Shown here: positions 1 to 12,108 of the stretch, piece after piece
Numbering within the stretch: the first letter of the stretch is position 1
Layout: each line of letters starts with the position of its first letter
NCBI GenBank assembly: GCA_947034885.2
Contig: OX344756.2
Location: 25,485,989-25,549,988, forward strand
DNA length: 64,000 nucleotides
Direction: 5' to 3'
Source: Thuidium tamariscinum
Taxonomy: Eukaryota; Streptophyta; Bryopsida; Hypnales; Thuidiaceae
The notes under the pieces: generated by a model
What the model saw: the letters and a program-made list of their open reading frames with translations, nothing else
Databases searched by the model: none
Told to the model about the DNA's origin: nothing
Program-made: the position numbers and the translations under genes

Positions 1-1130
1 TTGTAGATTCAATATTGTAAATGAAGGTCTAATTTAGCATTGAAGTATTGAAATTGAATTTTTATATTAGACTCTTAGGGGTCCATATCATCTCATACCA
101 TTCACAAAATGATTGGTAGTCTTTTTTCACAAGAAAATTTTTACCCCTAAGGTTCTTTGATTGGAGAAGATGTGAAAAAAACTTCACAAATTTCTAATGT
201 ATAGAGTGCAAGATATTATTGTTTGAATTGACCAAATCCACTTTTTGGCCTTATAAAAAAAATAGGCAGCTATACTTTACAAGCTCACATTTTTATGCAA
301 AAATGTCCATGTTGGTGCTTCTCCTTTGGATTCATCCTATAAGACAAGTTGGCTATAAACTTGAAAAATTCAAATAATTTGAAATTGTACAATATATATA
401 GGAATAAATAGTAGGTAGAAAGAAGTAAGCAATGATTGATTGAAATACTAAATTGTCAATAAATTTGTTATGAAATTGAAAATTTTCAATCTCAATGGTT
501 GTAATGTTGTAATAAAAAATCTAAATTCAATTTTTTACTCTTTTTAAAAAACATTGAAATGAAAGTTAAATAAAAGAATTCTAAATTGATTTTAGAGCAG
601 AAAATCTATGATGGCCTATGTGAGTTCCATAGTTGTCACCCAAGCCTTGGATTTTTCTTTTTTTTCTTTTAGCTCATTTTTAGGGTTATTATGAATAGAA
701 AACAGCTAAAAAGAGTGTTCGTAGGTAGATTGAGGGAATTCCCAATATCTACAGGAAATTAGTAGGAATTGTCTAGGAGTGCTCTAAAGGACTCCATAAG
801 ACCAGTTTTAAGATTTATTTTAGTATTAAAACAAAGTAGATTATTTTTGTGTAAATTAATATTTGTTTTATTTTTAAAGAAGAACAAAAAAAATTTAATT
901 TTAAAAAAATAAAAATTTAATTTAAATTAAAAAAACCATAGCCTAACTGACCCCTGTCTATCTGGCTTCTAGTGGATAGTAGAGCCAACTTATAGGCCGA
1001 GGTTCCCAAGAGAGTCCGATCATCCATTGGAGGAGCCCAGCTAGCCTAGTTGAAGTCAAAGAGGGGGTTTGATCATCCGTCCCAAACAAACATTTTTGTT
1101 ATTTTCGTTTGTTTTTTGTTTATTTTTGTT

Positions 1131-1325
1131 ATAAGAGAACAAAATTAGGAGAAGAAGTTAGTGAGAAGTTGAAGAGGAAGGGAAAAGAAAGAAAAAGGGA
1201 GAAGAGAATAGAAGAAGTTGAAAATTAGAAGAAAATTAGGGTGAAAAAGACGGAAATTAGAAGAAGGAAGAGAAGATTAGAAGAAGAGAAGAAGAAAATT
1301 AAAAGAAGTGGAGGTTGATTAGGAG
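1131..1325 (+). repeat. Polypurine (GA-rich) tract
   Basis: Roughly 190 bases in which the + strand is almost all A and G, built from variants of GAAGAAG, GAAAATTAG and GAGAAG. Pyrimidine interruptions are mostly single T's in TTAG or GTT. It is a degenerate simple repeat with strong strand asymmetry; no reading frame of interest crosses it. Confidence 0.6.
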
Positions 1326-2154
1326 GTGAAAATTGTGGATTAAAGAGCAAGGTTTAGCAACTAGCTTACTATTTTTTTTTTCTCTTCTAGCCTATCTATT
1401 GAGTTTTTAAACTCGTAAGTGATTGAAGTGTGAAGTATGAGTGAAAAATAAAGGTTATTTTACTAACTTTAAAGTAGGATTGAAGAAGATAGGAAGTTAC
1501 AAAGAAATCTTAAAATTTCATTTCAAGCCATTAATTTTTAGATAAAATAATAATTGACTTGGAGAAAACAAAAAGTCAATTATTTTAGAACATTATTGTA
1601 TCAAATTCTAAGAGTTGACTTGGAATTCAAAAATGTAGTTTCAAAGGAAGGAGGAAAGAAATAGGAATTTAGAACCACAAGTTGTAATAAACTACCACTT
1701 TCAAGCAGTGAACAAAATTTCAGAAAAACATTCAAACATTCAAACAAAAATGGTTGGAAGAATGTGTAAAATAATCTTCAAGATGCACCACCAGTTGAGA
1801 TAAGTGTCTTATTAGTTTGTAAGTTATTCAATTTCAAAGTAGGACAATTAAACCTAGAGGTCCGAATTAGAAGTGTGATTCAGAGTAAGATGATAGAGTT
1901 TTTTCCTAAGATAAAATAGAACTCTTTCTTAGCTTTCTAAAAACACCTTACACTTAGAATTTGGACTTAAAAATAAGCATGATAGGCTTAGATGAAGTTT
2001 AGTCCCTAAATTGAATGAAAAGTAGGTAGAGAAGGTGAAAGTGAAACAAGTTGAGTGAAATTAAGAGAGGTAAAATAAATAAGCTTTGATAGAAGGAAAT
2101 TCTCAATTTGGACTCACTAAGGGGTAGAAAATTGTGAATGAAGTTTTAAGTACT

Positions 2155-2345
2155 GATTAGCGGTCAAACTTCATCCACTCATAACTTTTGATAAAAAAGT
2201 CCAATAAAGTCGAATTTTATCATTATGGAATGAATCAAAAATGACCTAAAAGATTCTAATATTAATTTTGGTCTAAATACAACTTCACTAAAAACCACAA
2301 TGACCTAATTAGAGGCCAAAAAGGCCAATTAAACCTAATTTAGGA
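2155..2345 (+). repeat. Dispersed repeat fragment sharing TTCATCCACT..ATAACTTTT
   Basis: The segment around 2165-2240 contains GTCAAACTTCATCCACTC followed by ATAACTTTTGATAAAAAAGT and then a GAATTTTATCATT motif. Closely similar strings occur at 13093-13150 and again, more diverged, at 13568-13640. This points to a dispersed repeat family with at least three fragments in the window. No coding capacity is visible, so the family cannot be named. Confidence 0.45.
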
Positions 2346-4764
2346 TATCTTTATGGTTGTTTTGAGTTTGAAACACTTAAGAAATATACAAAGGTTCTAT
2401 TGCTTGGAAAGAATAGTGGACCAACGTGTAGACAAATGTTTTCAAATACTTAGAATAGAACTTGATTGTGCTAATCTAATTACTAGGGGTGGATAACTAG
2501 GTGCTTACACCAACACTTATGGCCACAACTTCCTTTGATTGGCCTAACTATAAAATAGTATCGCTCATGGTTCAAAGCGAGTTTAATAAATTTCATCAAT
2601 TTCATCAACTTCACGAACTTGAGTGTATTCATGCACAAGAATTCAACAAATTTCATCAATTTCAAGCAATCTTCTTAGTTCCATAGAATTTGTGTATTTG
2701 GTTTAATTTGAAGTTCAACTTAACAATGTTGAACTTGAGGGTTTTTATGGAGTTGCAAGATCCACAGTTCCAACTAGAAGTTGAATCAGAACTTTCTTTA
2801 TTGCAATTACTTGATCAATCACTTTCACTAGTTTCTAGACTTTCCATTTGGGTGGAAGTGTTGGAGTACCGTTGTATTGCTTCCACCGTCTACTACCTTT
2901 GTTCATCGTCCCCTTATTTATTAAGTGTGCCTTGCCTTGTCCGTTTGTTTTGACACCTATCTATTCAATAAGTCTTTATATCATCTAATTTAATTGGTAT
3001 CAATATACAATTTGGTAGTAGGCTACAACTAAAACATTGAAATTCTGCACAAGGTAGTGGGCTCGAGGTCTTTAATTGACATTGTATAAGATTTGCTTGT
3101 ATCAAGAAGATAAAATAAGTGAAGTACTCTTGTAAGTGAAATCCGTTGACGAGGTTTAGTGCCCCATTCAAGACGGATGGACAGACAAAGTGACAAATGC
3201 CTTGCTTGTAGATGACTAACCAATACCTCTAAAGTACGTTTGTCTATCTCTTCATTGTTTTGTAAATGGTTCAATTTTTTTCAATGTAATCAAATTGATT
3301 GTATGTTCAAGTTGCTTGATGCCTTGATAGTACACGCGGTTAGATATAATGGCACTGTAAATAACAATGATTTACTTAATTGCGAGCACACCTCATTCAA
3401 TAAGTACTGATCATATATATGGGCAACTAGGCTTCAAACTCCTAATCCAATTTGGTTCAATATCATTCACATTTAATCCAAAAAAGTTGCAACACAATTC
3501 CAAGACACACACTATGCATCCAATTAGGCTCTCAGTCACCACACAATAACACAACATCAATAATACACACATCCAACTAGGTACAAACTCAAACTTGCTC
3601 CAACACTGAATCACACTCTATACAATCCATGACACAATCAATATACAAATTAGGCAATCAACTCCAAATTGTATTACTCCAAACAAAAATTACAAAAAAA
3701 TACAACCAACTTGGCCAGACTTGCACTTGCATTCTTTCGCAGTGGATAAAAAGAAAAGAAAACTAATTCAACACCCAGTATTAGCCAAACACCACTTGAA
3801 GGTTGATTACAACCACCGCACCACTTCCAATTAGGTTCAACTAAAATCATAGACCTACCCATTAGGATCCATCAAAACATACCAATTGGGATCTAAGGTA
3901 AACCACATGGCCTTCTACATCGACTAATAACCTAATTCTGACTTGGACTCCCAAAACAACCTAGTAAGCTTACAAATACATTCCCTAATCGGCAAAACAA
4001 AGTCATTATACTAATTAATTGGAATTCACACCAATCAAAAATGTTAGCCAAAAATTATCCTGTCTATAATGTTATAATTAAATGTTGTTGAATTGGAGAA
4101 TAAATTGTGTTAAGTGCAAGTGATGAAGAGCTGACCGATTGTTGGAAATTTTTGTGGTTTTATACTTGGGGAGGGGAGCACTATGTGATATATATGAAGA
4201 GATAGGTGCATACAAAAAATATTTTTTAGGAGTTTTTCATATTAAAAGAAAATTTAGGCATGCTATCATTATCTAATCTTCTACTTTAGGGCATTAAATA
4301 GAAGGCTTGTAAAGTTGTGTTACTTATAATTTTCAAATGCCACAAATAAATCATGTACTATAGTAGTTCATATATTTTTTCCAATACATTTTTTGCTACA
4401 TTCTTTACTTATATTGATTTGTTTAACTAACTTTACATGCACAACGGCAACAAAATCACAAAGGAGACTATGAACCCTAGAATGTGCCTTAAATCCTAAA
4501 TTGGAGAAGGACTCAACAACAACAACTTGAAACAAGGTAAGTTACTACATGTTCCAAACACTAAGTTAAGCCGACAAATCACCAATTTCATACCCACTAG
4601 CAACCAACAAACATCTTGTAATTTATTATTGTACACTAATTTATTGAGCAATTGGAATATGCTACTCACAAGGCAACCCTAATTAGGACTTTTGGTCAAA
4701 AATAATAATATAAAGGGAGGTATCCTAGGCCTAATTCTTTTGCTAATGGGACCTATTTTTCTAT

Positions 4765-4920
4765 ACCTTATAGTAGTTTGAAGACAAGTAATGAAATTTT
4801 TATATCCTATAGTATAAAAATTATATCCTATAGTACTATAGGGTATAGAAAAAATATATCCTATAGTACTTTGAAGACAAGTATTGGAATTTCTATATCT
4901 TATATTATAATTTGTATCTT
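4765..4920. repeat. Short tandem duplication, about 82-bp period
   Basis: TTTGAAGACAAGTA followed by TGAAATTTTTATATCCTATAG appears near 4788 and again, slightly diverged, near 4870. Between the copies is a run of ATATCCTATAGTA words. Looks like replication-slippage repeat in AT-rich DNA. Confidence 0.5.
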
Positions 4921-5430
4921 TTTTTTTGGACACCCTATCATTTGATTGTATGTCAACGGCTACTTCTACTACTCATTGCCCCCTCCCTTTCCCTTGATGC
5001 TATGTAATTGAATGAAAATTACCAATGGAAAAAATAGAATGGAATTAATGGATTGTTGAACAATTGGGAGATTATGTATAAAAATGATTGGACTAAAAAT
5101 TAAGAGTGAACAATTGGAAATAAATTATAGAAGAATTGATAAGAAAATTTACAAAAGATCTAGAATGATTCAAGTATGTGGTAAAAGGGAGAAGTGTGAG
5201 ATTAAAAATTGTAAGAAAATATATGTGAAATAATAGGAAATGGAGATGGAAAATTAAAGGGTTGTAATTGATATAAGGAATGAAAGCAAACCAATAAAAA
5301 AAATGCACAATTAATGAAAGAGGTTGATTGAGAAATAAATTGGAAAAGATGATGTTGATGGTTGTTATATTATAAAAAATTATCAATATAAGAGATGAAT
5401 GAACAAGCTGCGCACTAGAAGGAAAGTGTG

Positions 5431-5685
5431 TTGGCTATGAATTGAAACTGTGTTGGAAACTTGGAAACCACGTCATCTAAGTTTTGTTGAGTTCCAAGTT
5501 CCCAATGCAAAATTTTGCATTGGAGTGCATTCTAATGCAATTTAAACTATAATCTTGTGTTGGAATGCACTCAAATAGAGAATCCAATGCGTTCTAATGC
5601 AAGATTCTATGTTGGAAACTTGGAACTCAACAAAATTTAGATGACTTAGTTTCTAAGTTCCCAACACAATTTCAACTCATGGCCA
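5431..5685. mobile_element. Foldback MITE with ~100-bp inverted arms
   Basis: The left arm (5431-5540) and the reverse complement of the right arm (about 5575-5685) match almost throughout: both read ATGA(A/G)TTGAAA, TGTTGG(A/G)AACTT, GTCATCTAA and TTTTGTTGAGTTCCAAG in the same order. Together the arms leave only a short loop, so the whole 255 bp would fold into one long hairpin. There is no coding sequence. The superfamily is unknown because I cannot see a clear target-site duplication. It lies directly downstream of the minus-strand RING-like fossil that ends at 5699. Confidence 0.7.
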
Positions 5686-6384
5686 TTGCAATTCTTTTCT
5701 AGAGGAGTAATGCTTTGACAATGCATGTGACATAGAAAGTGTGGTGACATTGGCCTATGTTTAGGGCTCCTTCAGAACCAAAATGATCTCGGCAAAGGCT
5801 ACAATGTACCGTCAATAAGCCTGGTGAAGGATCACAAGCATGCATTATTGTCTTTTCATTTTTCTTGATGTGTGCTGAAAACATGCTATAAAAGATCCAT
5901 CTTTCTTTTGGTTCCAAGGTCCAATTGATGTGGGAAATCTCATCTTTCTTTGTGTGGTTCCAGTGTTCAAACATTGCATCCATATCTCTCAGATAATATG
6001 TAATGTTGGTGGCACCTTTTGGATGCAACTCAACAATTTGCTTCAACTGCCACAAAGAACTCTGCATTGCATTGCATTCTTTCTCCAATTTGGAGAGTCC
6101 TTTCATTGCTCAAGCACTACAAAAAAAACCCTGTCCTAAATGACTGCGTAAAGTGACTGCAAAATGACTAGATGTCCGGAACAACTAAAGAATGATTGCA
6201 AATTCTATAATTGCACCAATGTTGCACTGTCTAAGTATTTAAGTCATTTTTCAGTCATTTTGAACGACTTGCAGATGAAGCAGTGATGAAGTGTGACATT
6301 TACTGCAACTATTCATTCAAGATGACATTGACAATATTAAAGGGAAGTGGGAGGCATCCAATATGGATATTGAAGTCATTAACA

Positions 6385-6622
6385 GTGACTGCACACAACT
6401 ATTGCTTGACTCCAAAATGACTTAAATGTTTTTTTTAGCCAAATCAAGATTTTTGTAAAAGAAATGAATAGGACAATTTGTTGACGTGGACTTTAGTCAT
6501 TTGTGTGTGACTACAATGTGACTGTACATCACTATCGTGTGACTCCAAAATGACTTCAATGTTTTTTTAAGCCAAATCAAGATTTTTTTTGTAGAAAAAA
6601 TAGATAGGGCAATTTGTTGAAA
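6385..6622. repeat. ~130-bp tandem duplication in CACTA left subterminal region
   Basis: Two consecutive copies share the order GTGACTG, GACTCCAAAATGACTT, AATGTTTTTTT, AGCCAAATCAAGATTTTT and CAATTTGTTGA. The first is at about 6385-6484 and the second at about 6515-6620. The duplication multiplies the TGACT subterminal words of the element. Confidence 0.7.
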
Positions 6623-8734
6623 AAAGTGTTTAATGCTAAAATGCTCTAAAAAAATGCACTATGTTTCTTGCAAGGGTCCTTTAGAATCTTCCAACGCTCA
6701 CACTCTAATATCCTTCTTAAGCAAATAAGTTATCTTTTTAGGTACGCAACTCCTATAGTATATGGCTCTAATTACAATCACTTATAAACAAATGCACTTT
6801 AGTCCAATCTCAAGGGATGTAATTTGTTTAAATGTAGAAAATTCTTATATCATTTTTAACAAGAAATTCAAAAATGTAATTACATACATGAAATTAATAT
6901 TCTTTGAGGACTATTAAAGTATTTAAAAACTAGTTATATGAGTTTTTCTAATATATGTATCATAGAATAAGGTATTCAATATTTTAGATTTTTTTTAAAA
7001 TTTAATATTAACTAGGTGGGATTTCTTGTAGTCAAATTTTAAAAATTATTCATGAATAGGTGTTTCAATTCTTCATATACATTGTGAATTTTTATTGATA
7101 AGTACACTATCCAAAATTTTCTATATTTAATTTTTTATAATTTGGTCTTTTTTTAACTTCTTGGTCTTTATAAATTCAATATAATTTTACAAAAGCAGTT
7201 GTTTTAACACCAATGACTTTTGCACACATAGACACTATTATATATATAGACATACATATACATACATACATATACATACATACATATAATATAAGAGTTG
7301 CATACCTAAGGTTATCTTTTATTCTTTCTAATTTTTTATTCCTAATTTTTTTCTTAAGTAGATAACTCTTAGGAGATTTTGTATATCATATGCAATAAAG
7401 TAAGTTTTTAATCCCTTATTAATTTTTTAATGAACTCATTAGGAAAAATTTCAACCCTAAAAGAAGCTATGAAGAATTCATTTTGAACACCTCCATGGTG
7501 CAATTCCAAAAGAAAAAATGAAAAAATTGAGAAAGAAATTAAAATATTTTTAAAAATATTTATCAATTGTCAATCTCATATAGTGTTGACACAAGACTAG
7601 TAATACCACGTTAGATTCGAAATTTAAGAAAAATTTTAAAAAGAAAAAAGAAAAAAGAAAAAAGAAAAAAGAAATATATATATATATGTATATATATGTA
7701 TACATATGTATATATAGATTTGCACCATGGGGGTACAAAACTTGCAGCCTTTTTTAGAGCCAGAATTATTCCTAATGGTAAATTCAACTTATAATTTTCA
7801 ACTTTGATTGATAATAATCTTAGATTTCTATTGTTGAAAACTTTCACCTCAAATAATATATAATACGACTTTCAAGAAGATTGAGAAATGAAGGGAAATG
7901 ACTCATATTGACATGTAGTCCAATTCAAATACTTATTGAAAATACATTTTGTTGACCATTGCATCAATATTCAAGAAGTAGAGGGTCTAAAGTCTTTATT
8001 ACATGTGGTTTGCTAACAATATAAATACATGGATTGCTTCCCCTAAGTTTATCTTATTCATTTCTTCTTAAACATCTTCTTCTAGAATACAAGACTTCTT
8101 TTGTTTTATAATTATATTGTGAAATATGCATTGTTGGTGGTCTTTTTCTTTATTCGTGTACATATAATATTTTTTTCTTTAGGGTCCATTTCTATGATTT
8201 ATTTAAATTCCTATCAATATGCCACCAATACTTCTAGAAATGTGTGCCATTGTCATTGCACTAGTTTTGAACACTTCATATAATTTACATTTGAAATATA
8301 AAGAATATCAATAAATATATACTAAGGTCTTTAGAAAAGATCCAATAGTAATTATTAAGTCACATTTTTTTCACTCTAGTTCTACTACAAAATGACTTCG
8401 TGTAACTGCGAAACAACTACTCAAAAGTCTAGTACTCTTTCTATGTCAATTCTTTTCAAATCTTTTAGCAAACTTGGCTACAATTTTTGAATGAAGGCTC
8501 AAAATCCAAAACAAATTTTTGGAGGTGAAAGTGACAATGATCTTCTAACTTTCATCAGTTCAAAGTTTTTTGAAAAAAATTCATATACTATGCTTCAATG
8601 AGGTTCAAAATATTATTTGTAATGCAATTCTTGCATTTTACATATCCCACAAGCTTTGTCTTGCCTACTATCCTACTTCTATAAAAGGCTTGACATTTCT
8701 TCTATTCATACTCACACGCTAAAATACATGGAAT

Positions 8735-8875
8735 AATGCATGGCATATGGTATATGGTGTATTGTATATAGTGTATGGCATATGGTGTACTATATTATAT
8801 GAATTGTGTATGGTGTATTGTATATGATATATTGTGCAATACAAAATTATTGTGTATGGTGTATCGTTGCAAAAT
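8735..8875 (+). repeat. Degenerate TGTATGGTGTAT array inside CACTA element
   Basis: About 140 bases built from variants of TGTATGGTGTAT, GGCATATGGTGTA and TGTATATGATATA. The reverse complement of this motif (ATACACCATACA) forms a similar array at 27590-27720 inside the second CACTA element. Confidence 0.6.
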
Positions 8876-11159
8876 TCTGAATGTATTCATATATGACTGT
8901 GGAGTGACTACTTCCCATATAATTATTAATATATTTCTTTTGCACACATTGCCAAAAAAAAAATTGCATTTAACATCTTTGTATAGTGTCTACATTACAA
9001 CTGCAAAATGACTAAATAATGACTTCACAATGACTCTGACATCAGCAACGTACGGATTATTCATAATATCAAAATGACTACATAATGACTTCATAGTGAC
9101 TTCCACATGACTTTGGCGTGGATATCCACGTTAGCAGTACTTGAACTTGCGAATGACTCCATAGTGACTGCAAAGTGACTCTGAAATTTGCTGACGTCAT
9201 GCTACTTCTCCAAAATTTTGGAGTGGAATGGACAACTGTCCACAATTTTTGAACAATTGCCCGAAAATCACAAGTGCTACATAGACCTTGTCATTCCTTT
9301 TTCATCCAAGTGTGTGATAATACAATAGCAGTCACTGCAGGTCGTGACTTATTCACAATGATTGCAGGACACCAAGTCACGCTATAGTCATTTCTGGCCT
9401 AAATGATTGCCCTGTAGTCATTTATCGCACTCATTTAAACCCTGCTTTTTGTAGTGAAGACACTACCTCTAGTTTGTCTTGAAGTTTCTATGTCCATACC
9501 AGCCATTAAGAGTCCAAACTCTTCTTGGGCAAGCATTTATTAAGGTATACTATGCGTTTCAATTGCTTCACTTTTGATTGAGTACGAACATTTTCTTCAA
9601 TTGCCTAATCCAATTTTTGCTTTAGCTTATCAACCTCATGGCCTTTTGTTTGTATAGACGCATCTTCCAATGTTTGGATAGGATAACACATGGTAGTACA
9701 TAGACCCACTTTCCTTGTATTATTTTCCTCGGACTTCGCCAAATTAACAATGATAGGATTCTCTATTGCTTTGGCTTTTCCAAAAGAAAGAGAGACTTGA
9801 TCGATTTCTTCATTGAGCTCCGCAGATGGGATGTTCTCGTGGCTCTCATTATATTCATGCTTCTTTAATTGTACTATTAAGGCTTCCAATTTTTGAATCT
9901 TCAAGGCTTGTTTAGCCATTATACCTTGACTTTGCTTTTTGGACATTTGCAATTTCAATGCCAAGTTGTCACAATTTGACTTTAGCTTCTAATTTTCTTC
10001 CTCAAAGCCTAAGGAACATTTGAGGTTGTCTAGCTTCTCATCAAAAAGTGGTAATACGGACTTAGTGAACTTCAAAAAAGACAAAGCACTGGCCAAAAAT
10101 TCAAGCTCCATTTTGGATAACTCCAATGCCAATTCCATAATTCTTAGATAAACTTCATGTTTATGTTGGAAGGAACCTAATAGTACATAAGCAGTTTGCA
10201 CAAATTGGCCAAATCCAATTTCTTCTTGAACTTCAATAGAATTGTCCATCTTATTTTCATATTCACATTTGTTGAGTTGTTTCTAAAATGTCTTCTACCA
10301 AAGAGAACACTCTAACAAGTCTTCTAATTCTTTGGCATTAGCAATTCTACTGAGAAGCTCCAATTGGTATGTGCTTAGAGCTAATAGAAGCAAATGCTTA
10401 CTCTCAATCTATACGCCATAATTAGTCAAGTTCATTGCCACATTATTGGAGCACTCTTCATTTCTTGATGATGGTTGTACTTCCACTCTTGGATTTAAAA
10501 TTGGACTCGACATTGTTGGCAAGTCCACATTTGCAAGGGGACTTCTTGAGTTGCATGATACATTGCCATCTATAAGTATTAATTGTAGCATTGGCCCTTG
10601 CAACTTCTCCTTCACCAATTGATTCCCATATTGTTTGTGTGCTACAACTTGTTCTACAACATTTTCCTTGTTTACAACAATGTTTGGGACATCCACGGTT
10701 GATTCATTCTATGTGGCTATCAAACATATTGGAGGAGTTAAAAACCCTTCTCCTTGCACACCTCCCAATAAAGCATTACTCCCTTCTGTTTGGATTTGCG
10801 TGGAAGCCAATTGTATTGCATCATCTATCACCTCTAAGACCTTAGTTGTAAGCATCATAGTATTTTTTAATACTTTTTGGTGGCTAATTGGCTCACTTGG
10901 CTCACTTGACTATGCCTTGGGATTGTACAAATCCAGAATATCATTTTGATTCTTTTCAAGTAGAAGCGGAGATTGTATTATTGTTGGAAACGTGCTCTAA
11001 TCCACTTTACAAGCCAATACCAGTTCGACATATACCATCAATGCAAGGTTGTAGTTTATATACCTCTTACTTCTTACTTTCTCTCCAAAGAGGGCCTACC
11101 ACACTTCTTCAAATTGATAAACAAAATGTGAGTTGTTGCAAGTCCTAAGCCTACAATAA

Positions 11160-11794
11160 TAATCCTTTATATGCCCAAAGTGGCACTCCCGAGGCTACAA
11201 TTTGTCAATGTGATACATTTTCACATATTTCTTGCACATTTTGGAGGTCCAATACTCCGCTTTTTCTTTCTCCCAATTGCTCTCTACTTTGATCTCAAAG
11301 TCATCTAAAATTTGAAAGTGGAACTCATGTATTCACCCCTTCATTTTAGTCCTCTTTTTGTTTTCGTCTCTTGAAGTTATCGCATTGCTATGTGCACCCC
11401 CTTCACCAATCATGATTGACAATTTGAATTTTTGAACACTTCAGATAATTAGTCACAATACATGATTGCCGTAAGCAAAGAGAACTTGTAAAAGCAAAAT
11501 AGTCATGCAAGCTGCAAGCCCCAGCCCTCCACTCTGTATGAGCGATTGGCACTTAAAGTAATAGTAGCACATTCAACTTAGAGTCAAAGGAGAGAAGAAG
11601 TGAACAATAATGAAGTCACTTTTTGCCAATGTATTCATTCACCTCCAACTTTAAAAAGCATTTGCCCCCGGACCTACAATTGGACAGCACAGGGCAGCCT
11701 TAGACTTGTGGTCTGCTTTGGCAACGGACATGGACCCAGCTATCTGTGCCCTACTAGTTTGATTGTGTCTAGAGGCTATCCAATCACCTATTCA
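11160..11794. other. No supported gene
   Basis: Moderately AT-rich sequence between the RING-like fossil and a tandem duplication. Short open frames on both strands show no recognisable motif. It could be the eroded 5' part of the minus-strand fossil, but nothing here proves that. Confidence 0.4.
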
Positions 11795-12108
11795 GCTACT
11801 CCCAAGGTCGTCTGATCACTCTTCCATTCACCCATCTAATCGTCTGTCCAATTGCCTATTTGTCTGTCATCCCTCGGACGTTGTCCACCATTTGCCGGAG
11901 CATGCATCCACTTTGTTCAAAGGATTGGATTTTGGACGAGATTTTGCCCATGACACCCATCCGATCGCCCGTCCAATCACTCATCCACTTATTTGATTGT
12001 TTATCTAATTGCCCGTCTGTCTTCCATCCTCCATATGGCGCCTACCGTTTGCCAAAGCATGCATCCATTTTGTCCAAACACTTGGATTTTAGACGTGATT
12101 TTGCCTAA
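11795..12108. repeat. Imperfect 157-bp tandem duplication
   Basis: Two copies at a constant 157-bp offset share AATTGCC, TTTGCC, AGCATGCATCCA and TTGGATTTT(G/A)GACG followed by GATTTTGCC. For example AGCATGCATCC starts at 11899 and again at 12056. Copies are perhaps 75-80 percent alike by eye. Open frames across them are by-products of the repeat. Confidence 0.7.

Larger units (their letters stand above)
1..5430. other. AT-rich intergenic region, no gene seen
   Basis: I find no convincing coding region here. The sequence is AT-rich with homopolymer runs; open frames are short, start without context and match no family I recognise. It holds a purine-rich tract, a dispersed repeat fragment and a short tandem repeat, listed separately. 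The 950-1090 stretch is less AT-rich and contains GATCATCC twice, which may be part of an old repeat. Confidence 0.6.
6115..9456. mobile_element. Non-autonomous CACTA (En/Spm) element, TSD AAG
   Basis: The element begins CACTACAAAAA and ends TTTTTGTAGTG, perfect 11-bp inverted termini, and is flanked on both sides by AAG (6112-6114 and 9457-9459), the 3-bp target duplication of CACTA transposons. Both ends are packed with subterminal TGACT words in an AATGACT / GTGACT context (about 6140-6560 and 9000-9200), as expected of transposase-binding arrays in this superfamily. No tnp1- or tnp2-like frame is present over its 3342 bp; internal frames are low-complexity. It therefore needed a transposase from elsewhere; the tnp2 fossil at 61.6 kb is one candidate source but its termini are not visible. 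It interrupts the RING-like fossil. Confidence 0.9.
5699..10696 (-). pseudogene. Decayed coiled-coil / RING-like gene, split by a CACTA element
   Basis: Minus-strand coding remnants lie on both sides of the CACTA insertion at 6115-9456. From 10249 to 9605 one frame encodes a charged helical protein (for example LALKLQMSKK, LKIQKLEALIVQLKKHE) with one internal TAG near 9987-9989 and a stop at 9605. From 6106 to 5699 the frame encodes more coiled coil (KLEKECNAMQ) followed by a C-x2-C-x12-C-x-H zinc-finger-like block (CSLC ... CHHTFYVTC). The second histidine expected of RING-H2 is Tyr here. With the transposon and one target copy removed, the helical frame (LQDKLEVVS, then AMKGLSK) resumes across the junction apart from a TGA at the join, so the insertion fell in coding sequence. 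Weaker coding-like sequence continues to 10696. The arrangement resembles the gene at 56.7-61.0 kb; a shared family is my inference. Confidence 0.6.

Noticed and set aside
7550-7847. Minus-strand frames rich in Phe, Tyr and Ile
   Set aside because: Product of poly-A/AAAAAG and TA microsatellites in the first CACTA element.
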